This document shows, in pieces, positions 6,985 to 15,700 of a DNA stretch of 29,896 nucleotides. The stretch's first letter is position 1. Each line of letters begins with the position of its first letter. Source of the DNA: DATKPC01 sp035524275 (lineage in GTDB: Bacteria > Pseudomonadota > Gammaproteobacteria > Burkholderiales > Burkholderiaceae_F); contig DATKPC010000023.1 in assembly GCA_035524275.1 (NCBI GenBank), forward strand, positions 1 to 29,896. Reading direction: 5' to 3'. Both the position numbers and the translations under genes were made by a program. The notes beneath the pieces were generated by a model. That model saw only the letters and a list, made by a program, of their open reading frames with translations, was not told the DNA's origin and made no database searches.

Positions 6985-8820
6985 ATGAATGAGTTCAAGA
7001 GTCGCCTGCTTGACCCTCCCACTATGTCGGAGGCGGACAACTCACAATTCGATGAAAATCGCAAGTCCCCCGGCGCAGATTTCGATTTAAGTTCGGGCGA
7101 TGTCGACGCGCTCGCGTCGCGCCTGGTCGACATCGCGCCGAAGAGCGGGGCGGAAGCCGATCAATTCGTTCTTTCGGCGCTCCGCCGGCTCGTTTCCAGC
7201 GTGCGCATCGATCCGCGCCGCCACTGCGAGGCGCTGCTCGCGGCCGTCGAGTTCCTCTATCGGCGCGGCCGCAACCTCGAGCACGCGCTCGAGGGCTCGG
7301 TCGTCTCGACGTCGATCGCCGCGCGCGCGGGCCTCGACGACGTCGCTTCGCGCTCGCGCACGGCGAGCGCGATCATCATGACGGCGCAGGACAACCTCGG
7401 CGCGGCGATCGAATGCTTCGTCGACGTGCTGGAGATCGCGCTGCGGGCGCGCGATCCGGCCGCCGAGCAGAAGGCGTGGCACAACATCGCCGCGGCGCTC
7501 GTGCTGGCGCGCATGTTCCCCGACGCCGCCGAGGCGTTCAAGCGCTCGCTGGATCTCGCCTCGCAGATCCCGGTCGACGACCGCGCGGCCTCGGAGAACT
7601 GGGCGAACTTCGCCTACTGCGCGCTCGAGCAGGAGGATTTCGAAAGCGGCCTCGAAGCGATCGCTCGCGCGGTGACGCTGATGGGCGACCCGCAGACGCC
7701 GGCCGCCGCGATGTCGCGCTGCATCGCCGAATCGACGTACGTCCGCCTCCTGTTGAGGAGCGGCGACGTCGCGGCGGCGCGCGGTCGCGCGGCGCTGATG
7801 CCGCGGCTCGCGGCGCGCGCGTCGTCGGCGCGCGCCGACATGCGGATGCGCTCGACGGAGGCGCTGATCGAGGCGCGTTGCGGCGACTACCGCACCGCGC
7901 AGCAGCTCGCTTCGGACCTCGTCGAACAGGCCCGCCGCGTCGGCACCGAGGCGCTCGTCGAGCAGCTCGAGGTCGCGATCGAGGTCTCCGGCGCGCGTGG
8001 CGACATCGGCAGCGGGGTCGGCCACCTGCGCGAACTGGCCGTCGTGCTGCATTCGATGCGCGTGGCGAGCGCGCTGAAGATGGGCATCGTCGCGCGGCAC
8101 TTGCAGAACTCGGATCGCGACGCCGCGCGCCAGCTGCCGGGCGCCGGCGATCCCTGGGCGCTGCTCGAGTCGATCGCGCTGATGCCCGAGATGCGGCAGA
8201 GCGCGTCGTACGGGCGCATGTTCCGGGTCGGACGGCTCGCCGCGCTGATCGGCGCCGCGGTCGGCCCCGGACCGCTCGCCGGACCGGCGCTGGAACGCGC
8301 GGCCCGGCTGCACAACATCGGCAATGCGGCCGTGCCCGACGTGATCCTGCGCAATCCGGGGCAGCTCAGCGCGGAGGAGGCCGAGATCGAGCGAACGCAC
8401 ACCGAGGCGGGCGCGCGGATCATCGGCGCCTTCGAGGCCGAAGGGCTCGACGCGGCGGCACGCATCGCGCGGTCGCACCATGAGGCCTGGGACGGCAGCG
8501 GCTATGCCCAGGGGCTTGCGGGGGAACGCATACCCCTCGAAGCGCGCATTGTTGCGCTGGCGGTCGAGTTCGACATGCTGACCAATCCGGGTGGCGCGGC
8601 GAGGCCGCTGCCGGTCGGCGAGGCGATCGAGCGCCTTCGTGCGCAGTCCGGTATCACGTTCGATCCGGCGCTGACGTCGCTCTCGATCCAGATCATCCTT
8701 GCGCTGCTGCGCGACCACGGCGACCTGCGCGCCTTCCTGTCGGAGCCGGCGGCGGCCTCGCCGCTGACGCAGGCGACGCGACGAATCCGCGAAGCCCTGC
8801 GCGCGCCGCGGGTCCGCTGA
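6985..8820 (+). CDS. Helical-repeat protein with degenerate C-terminal HD-GYP domain
   Basis: The product is 611 residues from ATG 6985, or 598 from ATG 7024; neither start has a good Shine-Dalgarno site. Residues about 40-400 are all-helical, with TPR-like blocks (for example AEQKAWHNIAAALVLARMFPDAA and ASENWANFAYCALEQEDF). The C-terminal part (about 405-560) resembles an HD-GYP domain but has lost key residues: HD is HN (443-444, in LHNIGN), the GYP box is HHEAWDGSGYA (498-508), and the later AD is AV in VALAVEFDMLTN. The metal-binding set is therefore incomplete, so I expect no phosphodiesterase activity and infer a sensing or scaffold role. It heads a four-gene operon: its stop is 2 nt before the FecR-like gene. 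Confidence 0.8.
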   Translation: MNEFKSRLLDPPTMSEADNSQFDENRKSPGADFDLSSGDVDALASRLVDIAPKSGAEADQFVLSALRRLVSSVRIDPRRHCEALLAAVEFLYRRGRNLEHALEGSVVSTSIAARAGLDDVASRSRTASAIIMTAQDNLGAAIECFVDVLEIALRARDPAAEQKAWHNIAAALVLARMFPDAAEAFKRSLDLASQIPVDDRAASENWANFAYCALEQEDFESGLEAIARAVTLMGDPQTPAAAMSRCIAESTYVRLLLRSGDVAAARGRAALMPRLAARASSARADMRMRSTEALIEARCGDYRTAQQLASDLVEQARRVGTEALVEQLEVAIEVSGARGDIGSGVGHLRELAVVLHSMRVASALKMGIVARHLQNSDRDAARQLPGAGDPWALLESIALMPEMRQSASYGRMFRVGRLAALIGAAVGPGPLAGPALERAARLHNIGNAAVPDVILRNPGQLSAEEAEIERTHTEAGARIIGAFEAEGLDAAARIARSHHEAWDGSGYAQGLAGERIPLEARIVALAVEFDMLTNPGGAARPLPVGEAIERLRAQSGITFDPALTSLSIQIILALLRDHGDLRAFLSEPAAASPLTQATRRIREALRAPRVR

Positions 8821-8822
8821 TC

Positions 8823-9746
8823 GTGCGGCTCGATCGGCCGCGCCGGGCGGCGCTCGTCGTGCGGGCAACCATCCTCGCGTTCCCGGCGCTGGCCGCGGCG
8901 ATCGCCGCGATGCCCTTCGGGTCCGCCGCAGCGGCGGAACGCGCCGTGGGCGCGTGGATGATCACCGATGCGAGCGCACCGGCGGCGCTGATCCGCGGTG
9001 CCCACGTGGTATCCGCCGGCGCCGGAACCGTACTGGAAGCAGGCGACATCCTGGCCACTGCCGACGGCGCCCCGCTGCAGGTCGAGGCGGGCCCGGGCAT
9101 CGTGATCGGTCTCGGGCCGTCGACGAAGGCGTGGTTCGCCGGGCCGTCGCGGCACGACGCCGCCGACGTGGTCGTGCTGTCCGGATGGGTCAAGATGCAG
9201 CTTCCCCGGGGTGCCGCGGGCACGACGGCGGCGTGGATCGTCGATTTCCCGCAGGAGGCCGTGGCATCGACGTCCGGAAGCTACGTCGCGCACGCCGCGG
9301 ACCAGCGCCTGGAGGTCTTCGTCGAAGCCGGCCGCCACGCGGCGAGCCGGCTGCCGCGGGCCGGCGCCGGCGTGGAATTGCCGGTGGACCGCGCGGCGAC
9401 CTGGGTCGCGGAACGCCCGGTCCAGTTCGCGGAGCGCCCGGCGGTGGAGTTCGTCGCCGCGATGCCCGCCGGCTTCCGCTCGCCGCTGTACGCTATCGGC
9501 GCGAAGGTCGCTGCGGTGCGCGTCGATGCGGCGGCGGGGCGTCCGGTCGGGTATGCCGACGTGGCGCCGTGGTTGAAGGGCGCACCGGAGCTGCGCCGCG
9601 GCCTGGTGGCGCGGTTCCGGCCGCGCCTCGCCGATGACGCGTTCCGGCGAGCGCTCGACGCCGAACTCGGCAACGGCCCGGACTGGAAGCCGATATTGCA
9701 TCCGCCGCCGCCGCCGGCGACGGGCGCGGCGAAGGGATCGAGATGA
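8823..9746 (+). CDS. FecR-like periplasmic protein
   Basis: The 307-residue product starts at GTG 8823, 2 nt after the preceding stop. Residues 1-38 form a signal peptide (RPRR, then a hydrophobic core ending SAAAA), predicting export to the periplasm. Residues about 45-180 look like a FecR-type beta-rich domain: RGAHVVSAGAGTVLEAGDILATADGAPLQVEAG, then VVLSGWVKMQLP, and TSGSYVAHAADQRLEVFVEAGR. A Pro-rich tail (HPPPPPA) ends the protein. In other systems FecR domains relay envelope signals, but no sigma factor or TonB receptor is visible here, so the partner is more likely the membrane sensor encoded 13 nt downstream. Domain assignment is by pattern, with moderate confidence. Confidence 0.65.
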   Translation: MRLDRPRRAALVVRATILAFPALAAAIAAMPFGSAAAAERAVGAWMITDASAPAALIRGAHVVSAGAGTVLEAGDILATADGAPLQVEAGPGIVIGLGPSTKAWFAGPSRHDAADVVVLSGWVKMQLPRGAAGTTAAWIVDFPQEAVASTSGSYVAHAADQRLEVFVEAGRHAASRLPRAGAGVELPVDRAATWVAERPVQFAERPAVEFVAAMPAGFRSPLYAIGAKVAAVRVDAAAGRPVGYADVAPWLKGAPELRRGLVARFRPRLADDAFRRALDAELGNGPDWKPILHPPPPPATGAAKGSR

Positions 9747-9759
9747 GCAGGACCGGACC

Positions 9760-10638
9760 ATGAGGCTGTCGCTCGCCGTCAAGTTCAACATCGTGTTCAT
9801 CGCGATTTTCGCGCTCGGGTTCGCCGGGTCGGTGTTCTTCGCGCAGCGCGCGCTCGAAACGGCCGCGCGCGAGGAGACTGTCCAGAGCGCGCGGCTCATC
9901 ATGGAGGCCGCCGCGGCGACGCGCGCCTACACGGTCGACCAGGTCACGCCGCTGCTGGCGAACCAGCTGAAGTACCAGTTCCTGCCGCAGACGGTCTCGG
10001 CGTACGCCGCGACCGAGACGATCAACCTCCTGCGCAAGGAGTTCCCGGACTATCACTACCGCGAGGCGACGCTCAACCCGACGAACCTGCGCGACCGCGC
10101 GGAGGACTGGGAGGCCGACATCGTCCACAAGCTCGCCGACGATCCGTCGCTGAAGGAGTACGGCGGCGTGCGCGACTCCGCGACCGGATTGTCGGTCTTC
10201 CTCGCGCGTCCGATCCGCATCACGAACGAGGCGTGCCGCGAGTGCCACGACACGGCCGACCGCGCGCCGAAGACCGTGACCGAGGTCTACGGGCGGGAGC
10301 ACGGCTTCGGCTGGAAGCTGAACGAGGTCGTCGGCGCCCAGGTCGTCTCGGTGCCGATGTCGGTCCCGCTGCAGCACGCTCGCCGCGCGCTCGAGGGGCT
10401 GATGGTCTCGCTCGTCGCCGTGTTCCTCGTGCTGCTGGTGGCCCTCAACATCGTCATTCATCTCGTCGTCACGCAACGCGTGCGCAGCCTGTCGCGGGTC
10501 GCCGACGAGGTGAGCCGCGGGCGATTCGACGCCGCGGAATTCGACGCCGGTGGCGCCGACGAACTGTCGCTGCTCGCGAGGTCTTTCGGCCGGATGCGCA
10601 CGAGCCTCGCCGCCGCGATGAAGATGCTCGAGCAATGA
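9760..10638 (+). CDS. Membrane sensor with Tll0287-like (DUF3365) haem-motif domain and HAMP, no output domain
   Basis: The 292-residue product starts at ATG 9760 with AGGA at 9749-9752. It has TM1 (about 9-28), a periplasmic domain (about 30-212), TM2 (about 214-237) and a HAMP linker (about 238-290), then ends. The periplasmic domain resembles the DUF3365/Tll0287-like family and carries a CRECH haem c attachment motif (159-163), suggesting covalent haem and redox or gas sensing. There is no kinase, GGDEF or methyl-accepting output domain after HAMP. Its stop overlaps the kinase start (ATGA), so the kinase in the next gene is the likely output. An upstream ORF extension to 9634 is not needed. 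The family and topology are clear; signal and partner are inferred. Confidence 0.82.
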   Translation: MRLSLAVKFNIVFIAIFALGFAGSVFFAQRALETAAREETVQSARLIMEAAAATRAYTVDQVTPLLANQLKYQFLPQTVSAYAATETINLLRKEFPDYHYREATLNPTNLRDRAEDWEADIVHKLADDPSLKEYGGVRDSATGLSVFLARPIRITNEACRECHDTADRAPKTVTEVYGREHGFGWKLNEVVGAQVVSVPMSVPLQHARRALEGLMVSLVAVFLVLLVALNIVIHLVVTQRVRSLSRVADEVSRGRFDAAEFDAGGADELSLLARSFGRMRTSLAAAMKMLEQ

Positions 10639-12098
10639 GTTCGGTGGTGCGCCTCGTGGTGCCCGAGCGGATCGGCAAGTACCGGATCTCCGCCGTGATC
10701 GGCCGCGGCGCGATGGGCGTCGTCTACAAGGCGTTCGATCCGAATATCGAGCGCGTCGTTGCGCTGAAGACGATCCGCAAGGAACTCCTCGAGGACGAGC
10801 AGCGCGAGGCGGCGATCGCCCGCTTCAAGAACGAGGCTCGCGCGGCCGGCCGTCTCGCGCACCCGAACATCGTGGCGATCCACGACTACGGGGAGGACGA
10901 GGAGGCGGCCTACATCGTGATGGAGTTCGTCGATGGAACGCCGCTCGGCGCCCTGATGGCCGAAGGCGTGCCGGTGGAGCCCCGTCGCGCGCACGCGTGG
11001 ATGCAGCAGGTCCTGCGCGGCCTGTACTACGCCCATTCGCGCGGCGTCACGCACCGCGACATCAAGCCGGCGAACGTGCTCGTCACGGCGGCCGGCGTCG
11101 TCAAGGTGACCGATTTCGGCATCGCGCACGTCGACCGTTCGAACCTGACGGCGTCGGGCGCCGTGATCGGGACGCCGAGCTACATGTCGCCGGAGCAGTT
11201 GCGCGGCGACCCGGTCGACGGGCGCAGTGACCTCTTTTCCGCCGGCATCGTCCTCTACCAGCTCCTCACCGGCGCGCGCCCGTTCCAGGGTTCGTCGACC
11301 GAGGTCATGCAGAAGATCCTGAACGTGCAGCCGGCGGCGCCGTCGTCGATCGTGCCGCGGCTCGGCGCGGCCCTCGACGGCGTGCTCGCTCGGGCGCTGG
11401 CGAAGGAGCCGGAACAGCGGTTCGCGACCGCCGGTCAGTTTCTCGCGGCGCTGGCGCAGGCGATGCAGCCCGCCGACGCGGCAGCGGAACCCCCGCTGAT
11501 CGCGCCGGACGACGCCGACGACGCGACGCGCGTCGGTCCCCTACCGGTCCGTGCCGCGACGCCGTCGCCGCCGGCGGCTGCGGCCGGCGCCGATTCCACC
11601 GTCGACTGGAAGGCCGCGCTCGCGACGCCGGTCGCGACGAGGTTTGCCGACCTCTCCGGGCTGATCGGACCCATGGCCACGTTCATCGTGCGCAAGGCCC
11701 TCGAGCAGTCGCCGGATCCGGCGGCACTGTGCGCCGCGCTCGACCCCCACATCAAGAGTCCGCAGGGCCGCGCCGGGTTGCGGCGGGCCGTCGACGACGC
11801 GCTGGTGGCCGCGAGCGGTGGAACGATGCACGCCGCGACGACATCGGCGTCGTTGCACGCGATGAGCCCGGCCGCGGCGCCTGCCGCCGGCGCGCCGCCG
11901 GCGCTGGTGCTGGAGCCGAAGTTCGTCACCGAGGCGCTGGCGCTTCTCACCGACGAAATCGGGCCCGTGGCGCGGATCTACGTCGGCAAGGCGGCGCGCG
12001 CCGCGCGCAGCCGCGAGGAGTTCTGTCGCCTGCTGGCGGACGCGATCGCGAATCCGGCGCAGCGTGCCGGCTTCGTTCGCCGCCTTGCAGCGCGGTAG
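10635..12098 (+). CDS. Hanks-type Ser/Thr protein kinase with duplicated C-terminal helical domain
   Basis: The 487-residue product starts at ATG 10635, overlapping the upstream stop by 4 nt. Residues 16-280 form a PknB-like kinase domain with all key motifs: GRGAMG (23-28), Lys45 in VALKT, HRD (140-142) with Asp142, KPANVL, DFG (160-162) and TPSYMSPEQ. It is an RD kinase and should be active. A Pro/Ala linker (about 285-330) leads to two related helical units of about 50 residues, LSGLIGPMATFIVRKALEQ and LTDEIGPVARIYVGKAARA, each followed by a matching tail (SPQGRAGLRRAV and NPAQRAGFVRRL). No transmembrane helix is visible, so it is probably cytosolic. Given TagF, TssL and TssM next door it may act like the T6SS kinase PpkA, but it lacks PpkA's membrane and periplasmic parts. 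The repeated domain's function is unknown to me. Confidence 0.9.
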   Translation: MSSVVRLVVPERIGKYRISAVIGRGAMGVVYKAFDPNIERVVALKTIRKELLEDEQREAAIARFKNEARAAGRLAHPNIVAIHDYGEDEEAAYIVMEFVDGTPLGALMAEGVPVEPRRAHAWMQQVLRGLYYAHSRGVTHRDIKPANVLVTAAGVVKVTDFGIAHVDRSNLTASGAVIGTPSYMSPEQLRGDPVDGRSDLFSAGIVLYQLLTGARPFQGSSTEVMQKILNVQPAAPSSIVPRLGAALDGVLARALAKEPEQRFATAGQFLAALAQAMQPADAAAEPPLIAPDDADDATRVGPLPVRAATPSPPAAAAGADSTVDWKAALATPVATRFADLSGLIGPMATFIVRKALEQSPDPAALCAALDPHIKSPQGRAGLRRAVDDALVAASGGTMHAATTSASLHAMSPAAAPAAGAPPALVLEPKFVTEALALLTDEIGPVARIYVGKAARAARSREEFCRLLADAIANPAQRAGFVRRLAAR

Positions 12099-12119
12099 GC
12101 CGCGACGCGTTCCGGCGGA

Positions 12120-12135
12120 CCGGGCGCCTGCCCGG
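12120..12135. terminator. Hairpin between convergent kinase and tagF genes
   Basis: CCGGGC-GCCT-GCCCGG is a perfect 6-bp stem with a tetraloop in the 48-nt gap between the kinase stop (12098) and the tagF stop (12147). Its position suits a bidirectional terminator for two convergent operons. It has no T-tract, so efficiency is uncertain. Confidence 0.4.
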
Positions 12136-12146
12136 CATCGCGCCGA

Positions 12147-12716
12147 CTAGGGGCACGCGTCGTCGCCGGCGATCAGCCACGCGAAACGCCCCGCCTCCGG
12201 CAGGCCCCGGGACACCAGCATCCGCGGTTCGCCGTTCTCGCCGCCACAGGTCCACCAGAGCGACCATCCGGCAAGCGCCGCGCACCCCGGCGACGGCAGC
12301 CGATCCAGCGCGGCATCGAGCGCATCGGCGTCGAAATCCTCCCGAAGCGCGAGGCGCGCGAGCGTTTCGGCGCCCGCGTACCAGTCGTCGCCGCAGTCGA
12401 TCCATCGCCGCATGGCGGCGGTCGATGCGCCGGCGGCCGCGACCGTCAGCGGGTAGTAGCGCCCGACGCGGTCGACGCTCGGCATGAGCACGCCCGCCCA
12501 GGTGGCGTCGCCGCAGATCCCGCTGCCCAGCGTATAGCGCCAGATCGGGCAGGTCAGGAACGCGTCGAACCAGCTTTCGCCCAGCGTGGCGCGGCTCGCC
12601 AGCAGCCCGCAACGGAGCCATGCGTCCCATGGGTCGACGAACGACCGCGGGAGCCGGCGCGCGACAAAATCGCCGTACGCGATGGCCTTGCCGAAGAAGC
12701 CCGCGGTGGTCGACAT
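12147..12716 (-). CDS. tagF: T6SS-associated protein TagF (ImpM family)
   Basis: The 189-residue product starts at ATG 12716, 8 nt after the tssM stop. It shows the TagF/ImpM pattern: GFFGKAIAYGDFVARRLP at the N-terminus, then WRYTLGSGICGD, WAGVLMPSVDRVGRYYPLTV in the middle, and a C-terminal GWSLWWTCGG. TagF is a post-translational brake on T6SS in Pseudomonas and Agrobacterium, acting on the threonine-phosphorylation and Fha pathway. Here it is a stand-alone domain; in some species it is fused to the phosphatase PppA, which is not present in this window. It is the last gene of the leftward operon and faces the kinase gene end-to-end. The ribosome site is weak, so translational coupling to tssM is likely. 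Confidence 0.92.
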   Translation of the reverse strand: MSTTAGFFGKAIAYGDFVARRLPRSFVDPWDAWLRCGLLASRATLGESWFDAFLTCPIWRYTLGSGICGDATWAGVLMPSVDRVGRYYPLTVAAAGASTAAMRRWIDCGDDWYAGAETLARLALREDFDADALDAALDRLPSPGCAALAGWSLWWTCGGENGEPRMLVSRGLPEAGRFAWLIAGDDACP

Positions 12717-12724
12717 GCCGGCGC

Positions 12725-15700
12725 TCAGAGGTGCGCCGGGCAACGAAAGGCGGCCAGGGCGTCGAGACGGAACGGATTCACGACGCTGCTCGCCCGCAGC
12801 TCGACGCTCGCGCGGTGGCCGTCGAGATCGAATCGGACCGTGAATCGGTCGCGTTGCGCCGTCGGCTCCAGTTGCGCCTTGTCGAGGATGCGAAACCAAG
12901 CCCACGGGCCTTCCGCGCCGGCGGCATCGCGGCCGTCCGCATTGCCGGCCGAGAATTCGAATCGGGACTGCCCCGTCACGCGACCCGCCGGCCACTGGAA
13001 CGCGACCGGTCGCGCGGGCTCGTGCCCGAAGCTCAGCGACTGTCCGTCGACATCCAGCTTGAACTGCGTCGAGCCCGCGTCGAGCTGCAGCGGTCGGACC
13101 TCGAAGCGGATCGACGCCGACTTGCCGCCGTCGCCGAAGAAGGCGTCCCGGATCGCCGCGGCATGCTGGAACTGGACGAGCACGTCGGCGGGAATCCCGA
13201 GCGCGACGTTGCCGAAAGGGCGCCAGCGCCAGCGCGCGCCGGACATGTCGACGAACGGCATCAGGTTCTTCTGGAAGAAATCGTCGACCAGGCCGCCGGG
13301 GGCGAACACCCGCGCGAAGTCGTCCTGCGTCGTCTCCTGGGTCGCGCCGCGGACGAACGGATAGCGGCCGTCGATCGCCTGGCGGCAGAACGGCGAGACG
13401 TTCGCGGCCCACAGCGCATCGAGCCTCGCCCGTTCGCTGCCGAGCGTCAGCGCCGATCCGGAGTCCGCGACGGACGCGAGCAGCGGGCCCAGCGGCGCCG
13501 GCTTGCCGACCGCGTCACGCTGCAACCGCGCCAGGGCGTCGCCCGACGGCGCCGGCGCGCCCTGGCGTCGCGCGCTGTTGGCGGCCTCCAGGAACACGAA
13601 CGCTTCATTGAGGCTCGCGAGCTGCTGGTCGAGCGGCATCGCACCACCGGCGCCCGCGGCGACGAGGCGATGCAGCGCGTCGAAATGCAGCGCGACCGGA
13701 TCGCGCGGCGCGGTGCCGGCATCGGCTTCGCCGGCGGCGGTCGCGGCGTCGGCGGCGGCGATCGCGCCCTCGAATCGCTTGCGGACGTCGCCGAGCTTGC
13801 CCTTGACGACATCGGCGAGCCCTCCGGTCGCGACGACGACCGGCAGTGTCGTCGCCTTCGACGCCGCGACGAGGAATTTCTTCAGCGGCGAATCCGGCTG
13901 CGCGAGCAGGTTCACGATGCGGGCGCCCTGGTCGAGGTTTGCGAGCGGCACGACGCCGATGTCGGCGAGAAATCGGTCCCACTGCGCGATGTAGTCCTGG
14001 AAGTAGAGCTCCAGGATCTCCCCGCGCAGCGATTCCATTTCGCCGGGCGTCGCCACCGGATCGGCGTCGCCGACGACCCAGCCGTCGCGTCCGACCTGCG
14101 CGATCGCCGGATCGATCGCGGCCAGCAGGGCCCTGTAGCCCTCGGGCGAATACAGGCCCTCGATGCCGCCGGTGAGCGGCTCGCCGCTGCGCCGTGCGAA
14201 CACGATCGAGGCATCCCGCCCACCGGCGGCGGCCACCGAAAACCCCGGTATGCGCGCGAGCTGCACGCGGCGCTGAAGGGTCGCGTAGAGGCGCGCGGAC
14301 AGCGGGACACGCGCGAGCGCGTGCCGGGCCGCGGCGACGACGTCGCCGTCCAGCGCGACGGGTTCGCCCTGCAGCAGGTGCTGCGCCAGCGCCTCGACGT
14401 GCCCGGCAAGCGAACGGCGCTGGTCCTCGGTCGCGTCCTTCCCCGCCACGCGCTCGGCCTCGGCGACCGCCCATGCCCGGACTTCGTCGGCGTCGAAGTG
14501 GCTACGGTCGGCCAGCATCAGGTAGACGCGCAACAACGCGTACAGCGCGTCCGGCCGGTTGGCGTCGCCGCGGGCCAGTTGATCGTGGAGTCGAACGACG
14601 AGTTGCGGCAGCAGCGCCTGCCGCAGCACGCGCGCGTAGAGACGCTGCGCTTCCGAACCCAGCTTGTCCCCCTGGTAGAGGCCAAGACCGGACAGCAGCG
14701 GGACGCCGCGGTCGCGATCGGCATAGCCCCCCGGCAGGTCGCGCGCGGCATCCAGCAGCGGAAGGTCGTCGCGAATGTCGGACGTGGCCGGCAGGTGCCT
14801 TGCCGCCGCCTCGATCGCCACCGCCTGCGATTCGACCTCGCCGACGTACGCGGTATTCCGCTCATAGCTCACGAGGAGGCCCGTCGCGAGCGACGCGACG
14901 CTCGCCGCCGCCGCCAGCCATGCGGCACGCTGGATCCGGAGGCGATGGCGCTCCAGCCGCAGGTTCGAGCCCGCCAACCCGGATTCGCGGAAGATCACGT
15001 CGCGCAACAGGCGCGTCAGGAAATAGCTTCGCCCAGCGAACTGGCCGGCGGCGGTCGGAACGTCGCGGTGCGGGCGGACGCTGTCGCGTTCGCCGGGCGC
15101 CGCGCCATCGATGCCGAACGACGCGGCGAGTCGCGCGACGACCCGGTCGACCGGATGTCCGTCCTGCGTGCCGCTGGTGAAATAGACGCCGCGAAGGAGC
15201 GCGCGCTCTTCGTAGCGGCTGGACCCGAAGGCGTCCGCGAGAAAGGGCGCCAGCAGCGCCGTGAGGTTCGCGACCTGTTGCGGAAAGCCGTGGATCCTGG
15301 CGCGCCGCCCGAGGTCGCGCTCCTGCAGCAGGCGAGCCATCGATCGCTGCTGCAGCCGATCGACGAGCGCACCGGCATCCGCGGCGAAGCCTGCGAGGCT
15401 GCGGTCGTCGCCGCCGGAGTCGGGCATCGCGAACGTCGCGCCCCAGACCTGCGCGCGCTGTTCCGCATCCAGGTCGTCGAAGAACTCGGCGAAGCCGGCA
15501 AGCAGGTCGCATTTGGTGACGAGGACATAGACCGGGAAGCGGATTCCGAGTTGCTGATGCAGTTCCTGGATCCGCGCCCGGATCTTCGCCGCGTGCGTCC
15601 TCGCCCCGGCGGTCGTCTGGCGCAGCAGGTCCATCGCGGAGACCGCGACGATCGCGCCGTTGATCGGGCGCCGCCGCCGATGCTTTCGCAGCAGCGCGAG

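Noticed and set aside
6602..6988. A 128-codon plus-strand frame between the CAP gene and the sensory operon
   Set aside because: It overlaps the small double-glycine peptide gene on the other strand, has no ribosome site and no domain-like pattern.
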